Of a stretch of DNA of 64,000 bases, positions 37,036-50,900 are shown piece by piece. The notes below the pieces were generated by a model. The model had not been told where the DNA came from, did not search any database, and was given only the letters and a program-made list of their open reading frames with translations. Origin of the DNA: Apostichopus californicus (taxonomy: Eukaryota; Echinodermata; Holothuroidea; Aspidochirotida; Stichopodidae); contig JAIPMN010000695.1 in the NCBI GenBank assembly GCA_020650975.1, positions 1 through 64,000 of the forward strand, in the 5' to 3' direction. The translations under genes and the position numbers were made by a program. Within the stretch, counting starts at the first letter, position 1. Each line of letters opens with the position of its first letter.

Positions 37036-40000
37036 CTAATAAATAAACAATGGATATGATAGGTGATATATGCAAATGTGGCTATGTTAATATTAATTAG
37101 TATATTATAAGTACATGAAATTATTAATGTACATTGTACTTTAATGTCAATTGGGAAGGGGGTTCATTCAAAGCTGTCTTTAATGGTCAATGGTATCAAA
37201 GTCAACCATAACTAATTATAAATTGCCCCCCCCCCAAAATGTCCAGTTGTTTCACTGATTATTAGTTGCAGTTGTGAGGGGGGGGCGTGACCATTTATAG
37301 AGTCATAAGAGTTGCCAATGTAACAGCTCAGATGATTTTAAAGCTGCAGTTTTCACGGGGACGTCACACCAACTTAAATTTATTACATACTGTTTCTTAC
37401 ACAAAACTCCATCTTCTACTCAATTTTATCTTTTCACATAACATACCATTATAATAATATAAAAAAATGAACATGCAACTTTTATACAGTTCTAGTCTAC
37501 CAGATTTTTTGAGGGGGTGGGGGAGGTGGGAGGGGGGTAGGGACTTGATTTTACTGTGGAGTATGGTCATCAATGACAATGCTTTAACACTTTACATGCA
37601 TATCATTTGTGCAGACAATACTGTCTTTAATAATCTTAATTGCTCCTAAATGCCACTTGGTCTCTCCACCCCTCCCCCCTCCCATCGATGTTTTTTAACC
37701 ACCTACATTGTATATACCCAATACAATATCCCCAACTACCAATGTAGGATTTGTCACTATTATTAAAGGACTTGGTGACGCACGCTCTCCACATAATTCA
37801 TATCTATATTTCTTAATCACATCCATTCATTGTCTCACATTATATCTTCCCTTCTCCTTCTTGTTTTACAACAAGCTTTTTTCCCCCTGGGGAGGATAAT
37901 TCTTATCTTTTTTTTTTACAATCATTTAAAGTCAGCATTTTCAATTTTATGAAATGAAATGAAGAGATAGAGAGAGAGAGAGGTGGAGAGAGAGAGTATT
38001 TTTGGATTGGGCTTCGGGAACTTTTCCGCTTAATTTTCTGCTTCAAATTGGCTTTAACAAGCTATGGAAAGAATAAAAAATATGGTGAGGTCAATGTTTC
38101 CACAGATCTATCTGAGGTTGATTATCAAGTTTAAGAAGCGAAACTGACTGCTTGTTTATCTGTTCTGTGGAGGCCCCCTGGAGTTTTTAAAGTCTTTAAC
38201 AATTTTGGGGGAGAGTACTAATAAGATAAGTCTTCTTTGTGGAGATAACAGGAAAATTGAGATATACACGTTATGATAAAAATCGGATTTGAGGTGTTTG
38301 AAATTTCTTCTTGTATCAGGAAGAACAGACTGTAAACACTTCAAAACTCTCGATATAAAAGTGTAAAACTCTCCTTCAAATCCACAAATGCTAAGGTTGT
38401 GGGGGGACAGGTAAGCAAGGAGCGATGTAAATATGTGACCCTTCAGCATTTATATACAAAATGCACCATTTCAATGTGATATATTCATATGTAGATTATG
38501 AAACTTACAAATCATCTCAACGGCCAACGGGAGTAAAGAAAAAACAGAAAACAGCTGATCAACAGCTCCTATTATCAGGCAAAACAAACCAACAGACAAA
38601 AGAAGACAAAAACAATACAGAAAGCAGCAGTAAAAGCAAAATTATTTAATTGATGTTGAATCTAACAAACCCTCATCAATTATTAACAATATTAATAGCA
38701 AGTGGTTTCACTAAATTGGTTTTATAAAGCTTTCACAAATGGGAATTCTCGCCATTTTAAATTGACCTTTCAACCTATATATGTGAAAAATGTTTACTCA
38801 ATTTTACAAATGTCAGTATCATAGTTATGGAAAGGAAATAGGGACATAAACCCTATACAGTATAATGACTGACAACTTTCCACACTTTTTTAAAAAGGTA
38901 CCCCATATTAAAAATACAGTACAGTACATTGTATACCAAAGAATATATATATGTCATGGCCAGTGCATTTAAAGGGTGTGAAGACTGGCGCAAAAAGAAA
39001 CGTCGGTAAAAAGAAATGCCGGTAATCTGACCTAGTTTCGAATGAGGTGTAACAGAAGTGTTAGACACCACCATCGATCGCAGAAAATACACACACACAG
39101 CTTGCTACCATCGGTAATTAGACACTAGTGTATAGTCATACAGCTGCGGTCAATACCCACAGCACATTGTACAAACAATACAGCGATGGACATCTCAGGT
39201 CCAGCTAAAGATAACAAGATATCACGTTTCATTACTGTACTGTCTGCATTTTGTAGCGACACGAACAAAACGTCACTTGCAAGCAACGCGGTTTGGGGCG
39301 AGTCTTCAATGCCTTTAAGCGTGGGCAGTTTGTTTGAGTAGACAGGTATTAAGGCTAATGTACAGTTCTCATTGATGAATAGTTTCTTTTTTTTTCATTC
39401 TTGAAATAAGAAATTGTAAAAGAGCTTCATTTTTTAGGGCTAGCACTTTCTCTCTCTGAAATTTAATTTCTCTGAGCCAAGAACATGAAAAATTGAATCA
39501 AACACACATACTATACACACCTACATACTTACAGAAATTAAACTGAAGAATATGAAGCATAATAAAAACACCAGTATTGCATAAATACCAGCATAGATGT
39601 AGGAGATTGTAAGATAAGAGCATGTAGAAATCTAGTTCATCATCAGAACAAACAGTATCACTTTATCTTGCTTCTAATTAGTAATGCATAGCTGCTATTG
39701 ATAATATTAGCGTCATAAATCATTTCTAGCTTATATACATTTATATATGTGTATGTGTGTATGCGTGGTTGTATGGGTGTTTGTGCACAGCTGTCCTAAT
39801 CAGTACTTGTATAGGAATAGTAGTCACTATTCAATGAGCATATAGAATTGACTAAAATAAATACAGGTAAACTTGAGAGTATTAATGGTAACCATGAAAG
39901 GAATGTGATCTTCACTAAAATTACTCACTTTAAAGTTGCTTGCTGTCTCCATCTTGCACAAACCAATTGTAAAACCTAAAACCTAATGACCATGTATTAT

Positions 40001-40804
40001 TCCCACCACCATCCTGTGGTCCCAATCCTCATGTGTTGTGGTCCCCATATATGTCATGGTTCCACTGTATTAATGTGATCCAATATTCAGTGGTCTCCCA
40101 TCTATCCATTGCTTTTGTACTACTTCAACATACAGGTAACCTCTTTAATATGTTTTAATTCAATCTCCCTTCAGTCCTTATAAAGTTTCTTCTCCAGATA
40201 TATCGTATCGTGAGAAAATGGTAATTAACCAATTAATAATTGTAGTGCGCGCACGCTACAATATTGGCATTAATTGCCAAGTGAACGATACCTACATGAC
40301 TGGACGTCGAACCTTCAAGTTTCATAGTCTCTGTACATTTGCAGTTTCAGAGGCTAGCTGCATAGGCAACTTATTCTGAGCCTGTCACGGCACTCACAAG
40401 CACCCTCACTTTGTACAGTAGGTACCTACATGACTATACTCCCTGGTGTGTTGTCCGATCAAAAAATAACAACATGAACAACCTTACTTTTTAACAATAA
40501 CCTTTTCTTGCTTTTCCCCCATTTGCCTTGTGCCACACAAATACCACATTTGTGTGAATACCACAGTGTGTGAATTAATTGATGCACAATCGAGTATACT
40601 GAAATGTCACCATAGACACGCATCAATAAAAAATGGAAAGAAATTTTTTTGAAGTGGCCGGTGATAAAATATTCATTACAAATATGATAGGCAGACAAAA
40701 AACCTATAAATTAATACCACTGTCGGAGTAGGTTGAATCCAACTGAAGCAGAACATGATTTATACTATCATGAAATAAGAGATAAAAATACATTTCAATT
40801 TAAA

Positions 40805-41065
40805 TAATAATAATAATTAGTCTTATATTCGGCAGAATCTAACCTAAAGGTTGCTCAATGCCCTTTACAGATGTGTGTAGCATTTAGAAAATAAGTAAGT
40901 TTTAATAGCAGGTTTGAATTGTTCAAGTGAATCAATTTCCCACAGATGGACTGGCAGCGAATTCCATAAGTGCGTGGCGGAATAGCAGAAACTGCGATCA
41001 CCAAAGGTTCTCGTGCGAGTTTAAGAGTGATATAGTGATAATTTTAAGCTCCTGAAGTAAGTTAT
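40805..41065 (-). mobile_element. Degenerate retroposon 3' region (LINE-like)
   Basis: Starts with a taataataataatta tail, then a ttgctcaatgccctttacag block resembling the tgctcaaggcgctttac block of the LINE tail at 45715. It continues into gatggactggcagcgaattcc and gtggcggaatagcagaaact. I read it as the reversed 3' end of an old LINE-derived element. Ends are approximate. Confidence 0.5.
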
Positions 41066-42004
41066 TAAGTCAGCTAATAACCAAGAAACAACCTACAGTA
41101 AGTATGTTTGTCGGCTGAGAAGTTGACTGAATGGAATTGTTTTGACAATTTTTCGAACTGTACGTTTTAAAAATTCTTTCGTTTATAGGGCTGCCATATT
41201 TATTCAGGGTGTTGTTCCACAAAACCTACTTTAATTCATTTATTAACTTTTGATTTATTATTTGTACATACAGTACATGCTATTTTAAGCTTTATAACTC
41301 TTAACTGTTTTTCAGATTCCATTTATAAATATGTACTTTCATGTTTTTATACTGGACTTTTAATAAACTTGAAACTTGATCGATACCTGATATAGTTTGG
41401 GGATCAAGGACAGGGTAGAAACCTTGACCATCAAGTTACCTAAGCAAGCATTCTGAGGGATTCAAACAGATGCTCATCCACTCTTTAATATCTTCGAAAA
41501 CCTGAAACATGATTGGAAGTGTAGGGGACTTGAAGCGGACGAAGATTCTCAGTAAGAATAGTGTTGTAGCCTTGGAACTGGAGGAGAGTGAGCCAAATGA
41601 GTCAGTTAGAGGTGAGATGGAAAGGTGGTGAGATGGTGAGGTGGAAAGATAGATGTTACATACTGTTAAAGGTACTCAGATAGGAGTGCCTACATTATAG
41701 CAAAGAGAAGGAAGGAGTGAAGTATACATGCATTTTTCAAAGATTTAAACACACACTGTAATGTTGTGTTACCCCAGAGATTGATTATCACTGAGACCTG
41801 GGTAAACTCAAGGCTGGTGACTAAAACTGAAGCCACACCAAAGAGGTGGTGGATATTACAGTTCAAACCCCCGGAACCTGCAGTTTACCCCCACAGGTAG
41901 TAAAGGGGTACTAAGTACTTGTTTTGTGGAGCTGTGTAACATGCATAGCACAGGTAATTTATGTACAAATACAGAAATGTCAGAGGGCTGGATATGATAA
42001 AACT

Positions 42005-42203
42005 TACTGGTTTATATATTTACGAGTGACCCGCTTACCTGTCTCCCCACAACATTAGCACCTCATTCTACCGTGTCTAGTATGCCCTGGTAATCTTTTA
42101 ACACTGTGCACCCTCAGTGACCGGCCACTTCCGGTCAATGCTCATTCTACCATCCAAAGTGTTTGGGGAGACAGGTAAGCGGGGAGCGAAGTAAATCTAC
42201 CTT
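42005..42203 (-). mobile_element. Dispersed MITE-like repeat with inverted ends and donor-like motif (best copy)
   Basis: The left end cgcttacctgtctccccaca and the right end ttggggagacaggtaagcgg are inverted copies. The middle has ctcattctaccgtgtctag and gccctggtaatcttttaaca. Related copies occur at about 38387-38433, 44855-45040, 46695-46925, 48612-48670, 52978-53022, 55028-55172, 55880-55995 and 63370-63505. They share gtgctaaggttgtgggga followed by gacaggtaagcgagg and agcgaagtaaat. No open frame is present. The orientation given is that of the left end. Confidence 0.75.
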
Positions 42204-42224
42204 TACCAGGGTGCCATGTACATC

Positions 42225-42515
42225 TCAGATCAGATCAAATCAGGTATACTGTATTTAACTGTTCCTAAACCATGCTTGAAGACCTATGGTTACAGAAGCT
42301 TCGAATACTCTGGCTCTTATCTCTGGAACAAGTTACCAGATCACATTCGAACATGCTATAAACTTTCTACATTCAAAAGTCTACTTTAAGACCCATCTCT
42401 TCACTTGTTCTTTTGTAAATTAATCTGCTTTCCCTGTAAAGCGCCTTGAGCAGTGACTTTTATCTTCCTACTTGGCGCTATATGTCTCATTTATTATTAT
42501 TATTATTATTACAAA
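42225..42515 (+). mobile_element. CR1/L2-like LINE 3' end with reverse transcriptase C-terminus
   Basis: A plus-strand frame encodes YLTVPKPCLKTYGYRSFEYS then GSYLWNKLPDHIRTCYKL and STFKSLL. This is the typical C-terminal tail of CR1/L2/Rex-type LINE reverse transcriptases. A frameshift follows FKSLL, before the expected KTHLF. A 3' UTR with gtaaagcgccttgagcagtg and a (TTA)n tail ends near 42512. It is heavily 5'-truncated and inactive. Its tail matches 45715-45868 in the opposite orientation. Confidence 0.85.
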
Positions 42516-43266
42516 ATTAACATAATCAGGTGTAAAAAATTAACATCCAAAGATGTGTCAGCAGCAGTCTGCAGATCAATATGTACTTTCAGGTAACCTC
42601 AATTGCTAATTTCTTTCTTTTTGTGCTTTGCCTTCTACAACCCATTTTTTCATCATTTGTGTCCGGTCGAGTGAATAGTTCGATTCAGCCTAGAGCGAGC
42701 TGAATCAGATTAAATGAATTTGATTCTTCATTGAGATCACTGTCCTCTGGATAACCTCTCAGGGTAGATTTGATTGTCTGGAAAGATAATTAGTTGTCTG
42801 GGGAAAACTAGAAGACTCCTACAATTTACTTGGCTCTGATATAAAATGAAAAAAAAACCCAATAAAATCTACATAGTTTCAAAGACTGAAGTAGCAATGT
42901 TCTCATATTCCAGAGCATCCCTGCTATATATGCATAGTTTTAAATTCACTAGGGTTTCTCGTAAGCTGATATAAGACATCATTCACATGCATCTGATCTT
43001 GGAATCAGGACAAACTATACGACATTTCCAGTAAAGAAAGAGTAAAACATCGAGCCTGTCAATAATCACATAGTTGATAATTGGGTGGATTTGGCTGACA
43101 TCCATTCCGAGTCCATGTCAAGGTAAAATTAGGGGCGTCGTTGTTTGAAATATTTATACTCTAGCATGTGCACGCAGAGATGAAGGTAGAATTTCTTCTG
43201 ACTTCAAATACTAACGAGAAACAATCACGAATGTTGATTTGATTAGTTGAATACTTGAAAGTTCAG

Positions 43267-43302
43267 TTGGGAGGGGGAGGGGGAGGGGGGAGGGGGAGGG
43301 AC
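43267..43302 (+). repeat. G-run cluster with quadruplex potential
   Basis: Successive runs of three to six G separated by single A (gggagggggagggggagggg) satisfy the usual four-run G-quadruplex pattern. Similar clusters occur at about 2979-3002, 17706-17728, 22596-22625 and 23313-23345. On the gene's template/coding sense these are C-runs. Confidence 0.75.
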
Positions 43303-44639
43303 AAAAAAAATTGCATTTGCACTGGAATGCTAGATTTGGAAGGATGAGGGAAGTGACCTTAAAAGGGTCATCTGGGGTACCATGAAGGAATGTTACAAGT
43401 TGTCACAGGTTGGATAGATAGGAGTGCACATGTATGGGGGAGACATGTATCAAAGAGGAATTAAGTAAATTACCATCTCTTTTAGTTTTTAGTTGTATTT
43501 TAAATATTGATCAAAAAAAGATAAAATTTTGGCAAATTTTCTGATTAACTCTGCGTGATATTATTCTTCTTGTATAAATACATATGAAAAGAACTTATTT
43601 TGTGTGAAAACAATTTTGAGAATGGAATGACACATTTCACTATTCACTTATTATTTGTCATTCTTTGAAGAATCTAGGATTCTCATTTTGAACCATAGTC
43701 ACCTGATTTTTTAGCATAATCTAACAGGTTGGTTGACAAGTCAAGAAAAACAGATTTAGCTTTAAGTGAATATTTTTTTTATATATTTCCATATTTTCTT
43801 TTTCTGTATACACTTACTCATACAAGATTAATTAATTAATTAAGGATACACATTTCTATCAAAACTTAAATGCTTAATTCTTTTATTGTTCATTCTATTA
43901 TCCAATTGTTAATTCAAGCAGTGCTGAATATCCAACTTGCCACATGCATTTAACGCAGAGACACAAAAACGCACGCAGATAGACCGACGCTCACACACAC
44001 ACACAACAGAGATCAAAATCACACGTACAGTAAGAGAGACAGTGCAGTAATTAAGAGGAGACATGGGAAGTGAGTGAAGTATTAATCAAACATTTTTAGT
44101 CATATTTTCAATTTTCAAAACCAATCAGTGTAAATGTATGAGTAGTACATGATTTTAATAAACCTGTCGCCTTCAAATCTACCACGGTGACAAACTTCAA
44201 CCTTTAATTAATACTGAATGATGGATGACTGGTTAATTTGGAAAGTTAGATAAATTTCTGAGTAAGTGAATTAACGATGAAAGTGCTCAAATCTCTGTAA
44301 TGTACAAAATCCCATCATATTGTGACCAGAACTCGATTTAGAAATTGTCAAAATTAATATTGCGATCCATTGACCAGACCCAGTTGCTCGCTTTTACTGA
44401 GACATAGTGAATATTGAGCGTTGCTGAAGTACGCTCAACATTTCAACCGCACATGAGCATCTAATAGAGAGTATAATATATTAAGAGGAGAGTAGCTGCT
44501 CATACCTTCCAGGGACTAAAATTAGATTAAAACTATATGTGTAATTTATTCATCCAGGCCCGTCAGCAATACTTTGAAAGGTACTTCTTCTATTCAGAAT
44601 AGACGTGAATGAATCATCCACGAAATACTGGAGATGCTA

Positions 44640-45700
44640 CGGGCAACAACTCTTCTGCGTTTAGTTCTCTACGTACAATGTTAAGGAACATTACATACAC
44701 AGGATATGTGTTATGAGCACAACATCACATGATACTACAAAATGAACATACACAGCTGAGATTATGAAACGGTATGAACTCATCTGGCACACTCGCTATC
44801 TTCCACACTAAAAACGAGTGGATTCAACGAATTGGTGACAGACGTCTAGACAATTTGGGTGGTAGAATGAGAAGGGCATTGACCGAAGGGATTGGGGCAT
44901 AAGAGGGTGGTGCACGGTGTTGAAAGGTTACCAGTTTGTTCTAGGCACGGTATAACAAGAGTGCTAAGGTTGTGGGAAGACAGGTAAGCTGGCCACTCGT
45001 AAATATCCAAACCAGTAAAGTTTTGGGATCTCGCAAACAGAGTAAAATTACGCTAAACATTTCGGTGGAATTGTTGGTCGTTAGCATCTGTCACAAGTGT
45101 TACTGACGATTAGCAAGGTTGCTCCAATCTCCTTTTTAACCAAACACTCAAGTGAGGAGCAAAATAAATACATGAATGCAAATTGGGCATCTCCTATCTT
45201 CAATTAGTTTTCTAGAATGCAATGCAAAGGTAAATTGCATATATATTACATACACAATTAACTTAATCATTATGAGCACCACATGACTGTATCACTTGAA
45301 GTCAACTGGGACTACAAAAAATGTACATGTGTAGTTGACATTATGACATTGTATGCATTGTCACAAACAGTTAATTGTGTTCCTCACCTAATAGGGAAAG
45401 CATGGTATTGGTTTATCTCTTTCATTTGACTGTCCACATGGAATGCTCAGGTACAGTACATTCACAGATTATGTAATATGCACATGTATGAGACTGTATC
45501 GCTCAACATGAACTAAAAATACGAAATTAACATATATGCAGTTGACATCAATGACATGGTGTGCACTAATAATCCCACACTGATGCTCCATTCCCTATCA
45601 ATAACATTACAAATGAAAGAACACATGGCATATATACAGTTGGCACCAAGATAGAGTTTACTGCAAATCACACACTGACACTCTCTTCTTAATCCCTATT
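44640..45700. repeat. Degenerate block of ~170-bp repeats
   Basis: Three or four diverged segments carry the order acat-tacacacaggatatg / tatgagcac / acatgactg-atc / aactacaaaat-aacat-ca / cagttgac-tatgac. They appear near 44670-44790, 45240-45360, 45440-45570 and 45590-45680. They are interrupted by one donor-bearing repeat copy (44855-45040). Non-coding. Confidence 0.55.
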
Positions 45701-45714
45701 AAAGTAATGCAGCA

Positions 45715-45868
45715 AATAATAATAATAACAATAATAAAGGAGACTTATATAGCGCCAAATCAGTAGACAAAAGTCACTGCTCAAGGCGCTTTACAAAGAA
45801 AGCAGATTAATTTACAAAAGAACAAGTGAAAAGATGGGTCTTAAGTAGACTTTTGAAGATAATGAAGA
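45715..45868 (-). mobile_element. CR1/L2-like LINE 3' tail, opposite orientation
   Basis: Starts with (AAT)n. Its reverse complement reads gtaaagcgccttgagcagtg, ttggcgctatataagtctcc, preceded by aagtctacttaagacccatc and ttttcacttgttcttttgta. It matches the 42225-42515 element, making a diverged inverted pair about 3.2 kb apart. Only the last ~150 bp survive. Confidence 0.85.
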
Positions 45869-47703
45869 TATTTATGAAGATATTTATGTATTGTTACTCA
45901 ACAACTTCAAGTAATTAACCTACATGTAATTCAAGCTAAGATTACCATTGACGTAGCTGAGATTAAGAACCTCGTTGATTTCTGTTTTACCAATATTAAT
46001 TAGATAATATAGTCTAATGGTATTGATCATGCCATTTCATAAGTAGTAATCACATGCCAAAATAAGATTAAATCACAATTTTTTGGGGGGTGGGGGGAAT
46101 TTCAATTTATCACTTCAGAGTATAAAAATAAAACTTAAACTTATTCAGAATCAACTTAAAAAGTTACAAATTATTAAAGTCAAGATATTAATTATTTTAC
46201 AAATTGAAGTGACAGATTTCCAAAAAATAAACACAAACAGATACTTTAAACCTTATGGATGCTCTACCTATATGGTGACCTTTAAAGCAGAAAATTATTA
46301 TAATTACTTTTCGCGTCTTCAAACTGACTTTCTTGAAAAGAGGTATTTAAACTATTGATGGATTACCCAAGAGGTGATTCCAAGAAAACTAAAACCTGAT
46401 TAAGAATTCACATCTCGTGAAATCTGAAAAAGTCAACATCAATTTGGGAAATATATCATCATCATCATCAGCACATTTGATCCAACCATGCGTTCATGCT
46501 GCGATGGTCCCAAATCGCTGCACAATGTTCATAAATATTTTCCTATTTCTTCTACCAGGGGATATTTTAATTCAGAGAGTTGACCTTCAAACATTTGAAA
46601 ATGTTTTCGCTGCTGTGATTGTACGTCACAGAATTTTAAAGGAGAGCAACCGTTATATTATAGAGTAAATGATAGAGAGATGTTCCAAAACTAATACTGG
46701 TTTGGATATTTACGAATGACAAGCTTATCTGTCTCCCCACAACCACAGCACCTACCTCCTTCTACCGTGCCTAGATTGAACTGGTAACCTTTTAACACTC
46801 TGCCCTTCTATGTCCAAAAAAAGGTCTTGTAAAGTCCAGTTCGGAACGAATTATTTAACAACGAAAGAAAATCCGAGTTCAAAACGAACGTCTAAGCACT
46901 TTGGGTGGTTAGCGTGAGAAGGAAGGGATGTCATATTTAGACTTGCTAAAGTCTTAGGCTTGTCTGTGGAAGACCATCAAACCTGTGATATCTCTCCAGT
47001 GACAACAAAAAAAAAAAAATCTTCTAAGCTTTTTGATGAAGTTTTTACTAATATTGGTATCTCTAGCAAACATGTAGGTTATACCAATTAAGATGATTTG
47101 GCTTACTCTAGCTCTGTCAAAGTGATTAAGGGACCAAGGTAATATTCTCAACAATTGACACATGAGACAAAATAAATGCAGCATCTTGTAGTATATTACA
47201 ATCTAGATCAATGACTTAAAGATGAACTGCTTTTACCGAGTGTCGAATGACAAATAACCGCATTAAAATATCTGTTTCTCGATGTGGGTGGGTGAGTTGA
47301 TGTACTGTGAGTAGGTAGGTGATCTGATTTTTTGGGTGATTTCCTGTGATATCGGAATTTTAAACCATTCTTTATACTTTATGCACTGTTTATCTCCTAC
47401 CAGCACAAAAAGAAACATGATCCATTAATCTTGGAATAAAATGAAAGAAACTGCAAGAGTTAGTTTAAATACTTGAGATGGTATAACGCAGGACACTGCA
47501 AACGGCATATAGTCTCACATGATACATACAAACTGATGGAAAGATTGCAATCGTTGCCACGGTAAAAATGCCAAAACCAAAGGCGGACTATACATAGATG
47601 TCTCGCACGGTTTTCATTCTTATCAAATTATTAGAGGTACAAACAGGTAGCGGCTGAGGACTCATTGCTGGTATCATGTACTATGTATAGTGTTGTGTAT
47701 AAT

Positions 47704-47935
47704 GGGAGTGTTAGCTCAGTGGTTAACGCCGGTGCCTTTCAATCATAAGGTCCCGACTTCGAGTCACTCCAAGATTAATGTATGTCGTCCAGTTACAGAG
47801 TTGTTGGACAATTGACAATTCATAATCATGGACGTTAAATATGAATCTAAGAGACCGACTTCGGTCAGCCTGCAGCTTTGATAAGCCAATGAGGCTTCTT
47901 CGCAAGTTCCTGCTTGCAGGAGGATCTAAAATGCA
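47704..47935 (+). mobile_element. tRNA-derived SINE
   Basis: The head gggagtgttagctcagtggt contains an RNA polymerase III A box (ttagctcagtgg at 47711-47722). A B-box-like gacttcgagtc follows at about 47755-47765, in tRNA-like spacing. A non-tRNA body follows (agagaccgacttcggtcagc, gccaatgaggcttcttcgca), with a short acatacata-type tail. There is no proper acceptor stem, so it is not a functional tRNA. Exact 3' end and target duplication are uncertain. Confidence 0.85.
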
Positions 47936-50900
47936 TACATGTACATACATACTGTTCATGACCAATGTTGTTTTCTTAATAAGTTACCACCTGTTTAATC
48001 CGACACAGGAAATTTGTATTCTGAATATGTAAATGATGTGATATACAGTATGTAAATGTGGTAGTGTCTGATTTGTCTAATTTTCAAGTTAAATATGTTT
48101 TATTCCTGGTTTCTTTATTTCTAGAGTCATGTTGGTCGACTAAAATTTTAAACAGACTCTTCTTTTGTAGTATATTATCTTTCATATTTCACACTATCAT
48201 GACACTATATCATGACAAGTCTAATGCAAACTGTAATACTAGATGCAGTTGGTGGGAAATTATTTCTCCCTGTCCGGGGGACCCTCATGTATGTTGCAAC
48301 TAAAAAAATTCCTCACCAAGTTAGTGAATAAAGTGCTCCAGATACTTCTAAGGTAGTCTTAAAGCACCACTTGAGGGATTCTCCACTTGGGATGGATTTA
48401 GTTGCCAAATATTCGGCCCATAGTATGTGGGAGGATTACTGTAGTGTGAAATTATTAAATTTTCAACGCTAAAGCAGTTCACAGGGTTTTTCTATTAGCG
48501 GCCTGTGTACATACTTGATGTTGTACAGTACATGTATGGATACTACATGGTCTGCAGTTACTGTGAAGTTAACACAACAGAATGACAAAGATCTGTCACA
48601 ACCAAAAAAAAGCATGGTAGAACGAGAGTGCGAAGGTTGTGGGGAGACAGGTAAGTGAGGAACAAAGTCAATAAGGGAAAGAAAAAATCTATACACAAAA
48701 GGTAAACAAAACTTGTAATATTCTCTGAGTTCATCTCCTATTCTTGCCCTATATAAGGAACTACTTTAACACACGATTCACTATACTAGTGCCGAAGTAT
48801 TTCTCTTCCCTGTTATGAGGAATGTTTTATTTGCTGCGATTTTCTCGGCAGATTTTGAAGGGGGCAAGGATGAAAAACATCTGTCTTTAAATGGAACAAA
48901 ACAATATTTGGAACAATGACAAAGTGTCACCAAATCTAGCCACCTGCAAGAGTACACTTTCTAAAAATAGAATATAACTGTCACACCCTTTAGTCCAATT
49001 CCGATGTTTTTTTTGTATATTATTGATTCACACATCCGCAATAAACTACTTCCACAGAGACAACTGGTGTTAATGGTGGCATTTTCTGTAGGTATTAATT
49101 CATGGCAGTGTTCTCATTATATCCGGTGCGGCAAACGACCTGTTTGTAAATAAAGCTCTATTTTCACTCACATCCAACTAATGCAGATTTAAGAATTGAC
49201 TTTACAAACATCAAAATGTATGATGAAATAAAAAGAAGTGGGGGGGGGGATATGCCAGGGAGTGTAGAGAATGTGAAATGATTGCATTAAATCATGTATT
49301 TAACCACAAATGGAGGAGGGGAGGAGACTATGGGAACTTAGGGAGGGATTGAGAAACTTAAGGATGGAAGTAAGGGAGAGGATGGAAGGCAGGGACGGGA
49401 TGGGAGGGGAGGTGAGAGGAGGGAAACGATGAAGTGGAATACATCTGACGTCTACTACTACTACTACAGTTTCCATGATGTATTAAAACTGGGATCGAGT
49501 CACAAGGGAAGGACTTAAGCATTGTAAATACAGAGCAAAATGAGGGGTGGTAAGAAACTTTCACAAAATTGTCATTTTAGTGAGTGCTACCTACATAGTA
49601 GTAAAATATCAGAAAATCCATCAAATCCATCTATAGGTTTTTTAAAGGGAGTTTTAGCCTACCAGTCTAAAAGAGAAATCTAACATTATCACCTTACTTG
49701 TTGAAGCAAAATCCGTCACCTCTACACACCTCTTTCCCTCTCCAGATTACACCCTTTCTCCCCAGCTCCCCCACCACTCCCTCCCCATCTTCTCCACTCC
49801 CTCCTCAGCTCCCCCACTCCCTCACCACTCCCTCCCACCCTGTCTCTACTTAATGTCTTGCACAATTCCATCTATCTAACGGGCAAATATTTGTTAATTT
49901 TAACATATTGCACCCATACTGACCCTCTTCAGGGTCACCATGCAACCCACTACGTCCACCCACATCCGATGTTCACAATAACAATTTTTATTGGGAGGGG
50001 GGGTGGGGTTATTGGATGGAAAAGTGCATGACTTGAGAGAAGATAAGTAAGAGAACAATGAACTTCTGAATGTTACCTATCCTAAAATAGATACCTCATG
50101 CATGACAGATTTCAAAGTACAAGCTTTTAAGGTTAATCATTCATTCATTTTCTTCACACCATGGAAGCATATTCCCATGATACGTATGAGGTTCAAATTT
50201 AGGTTCAAATTGAAAGCCAAAACCTAATTAGCTGAAGAGAAGACAAAAATCTGGTTGTAAAGGTAGAATTTTCAAGGATTTTAACCCAAAAAAAATTTAC
50301 CAAAGTTATTGATTTGTGTTTCATTCTAATTATTTGTGAAAATAGTTGTGAAATAGTTTTCACAAAATTGACCAAGAAGAACATCACAATTAAAAAAGAG
50401 AGACATGGAGCAAATATGTACTTTTTGAATTATCATGTTCACTGAGTTTTCAGACTTTTGACCTCAGTTGACCCTAAATGACCATTGAACCTCACAGAAA
50501 AGAATAGCATTCTTGTACTTAATAGGACATATCCTCATACCAAGAATGAAGTTAATCCACCACGAACTTTTTGATTTATGGTGCTAATAAGCGTCACATA
50601 CACAAACACACACATAAACACACACACCATCACCACCCCATAGATTCCTTCTGCGTCTGGCAAGGAATCAAAAGTGAAGAAATGAAATTCTAGAAAATTT
50701 CATCAACTGTAAAAAGTGATGTGAATTTCGAGGAAACTCACAGAGGAGGAGTGTCTTGAGGTAATTCATACAAACAGTTGGCAAAAGACGTCTGAAAACA
50801 GCAGGTTTAATAAATGCAAACATTTATGTGAACTTTGCAGTTCAGAAAAGCGTAACTGGGTCAGGGCGAGAAAAATCCTATGCGCCGGGTGCTGGGGACT

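Noticed and set aside
40243-40262. gtagtgcgcgcacgctac palindrome-like word
   Set aside because: Arms mismatch on inspection and the core is a short GC alternation. Too weak to call.
47704-47775. Possible functional tRNA gene
   Set aside because: A and B boxes are present, but no complementary acceptor stem closes it and it continues into a SINE body.
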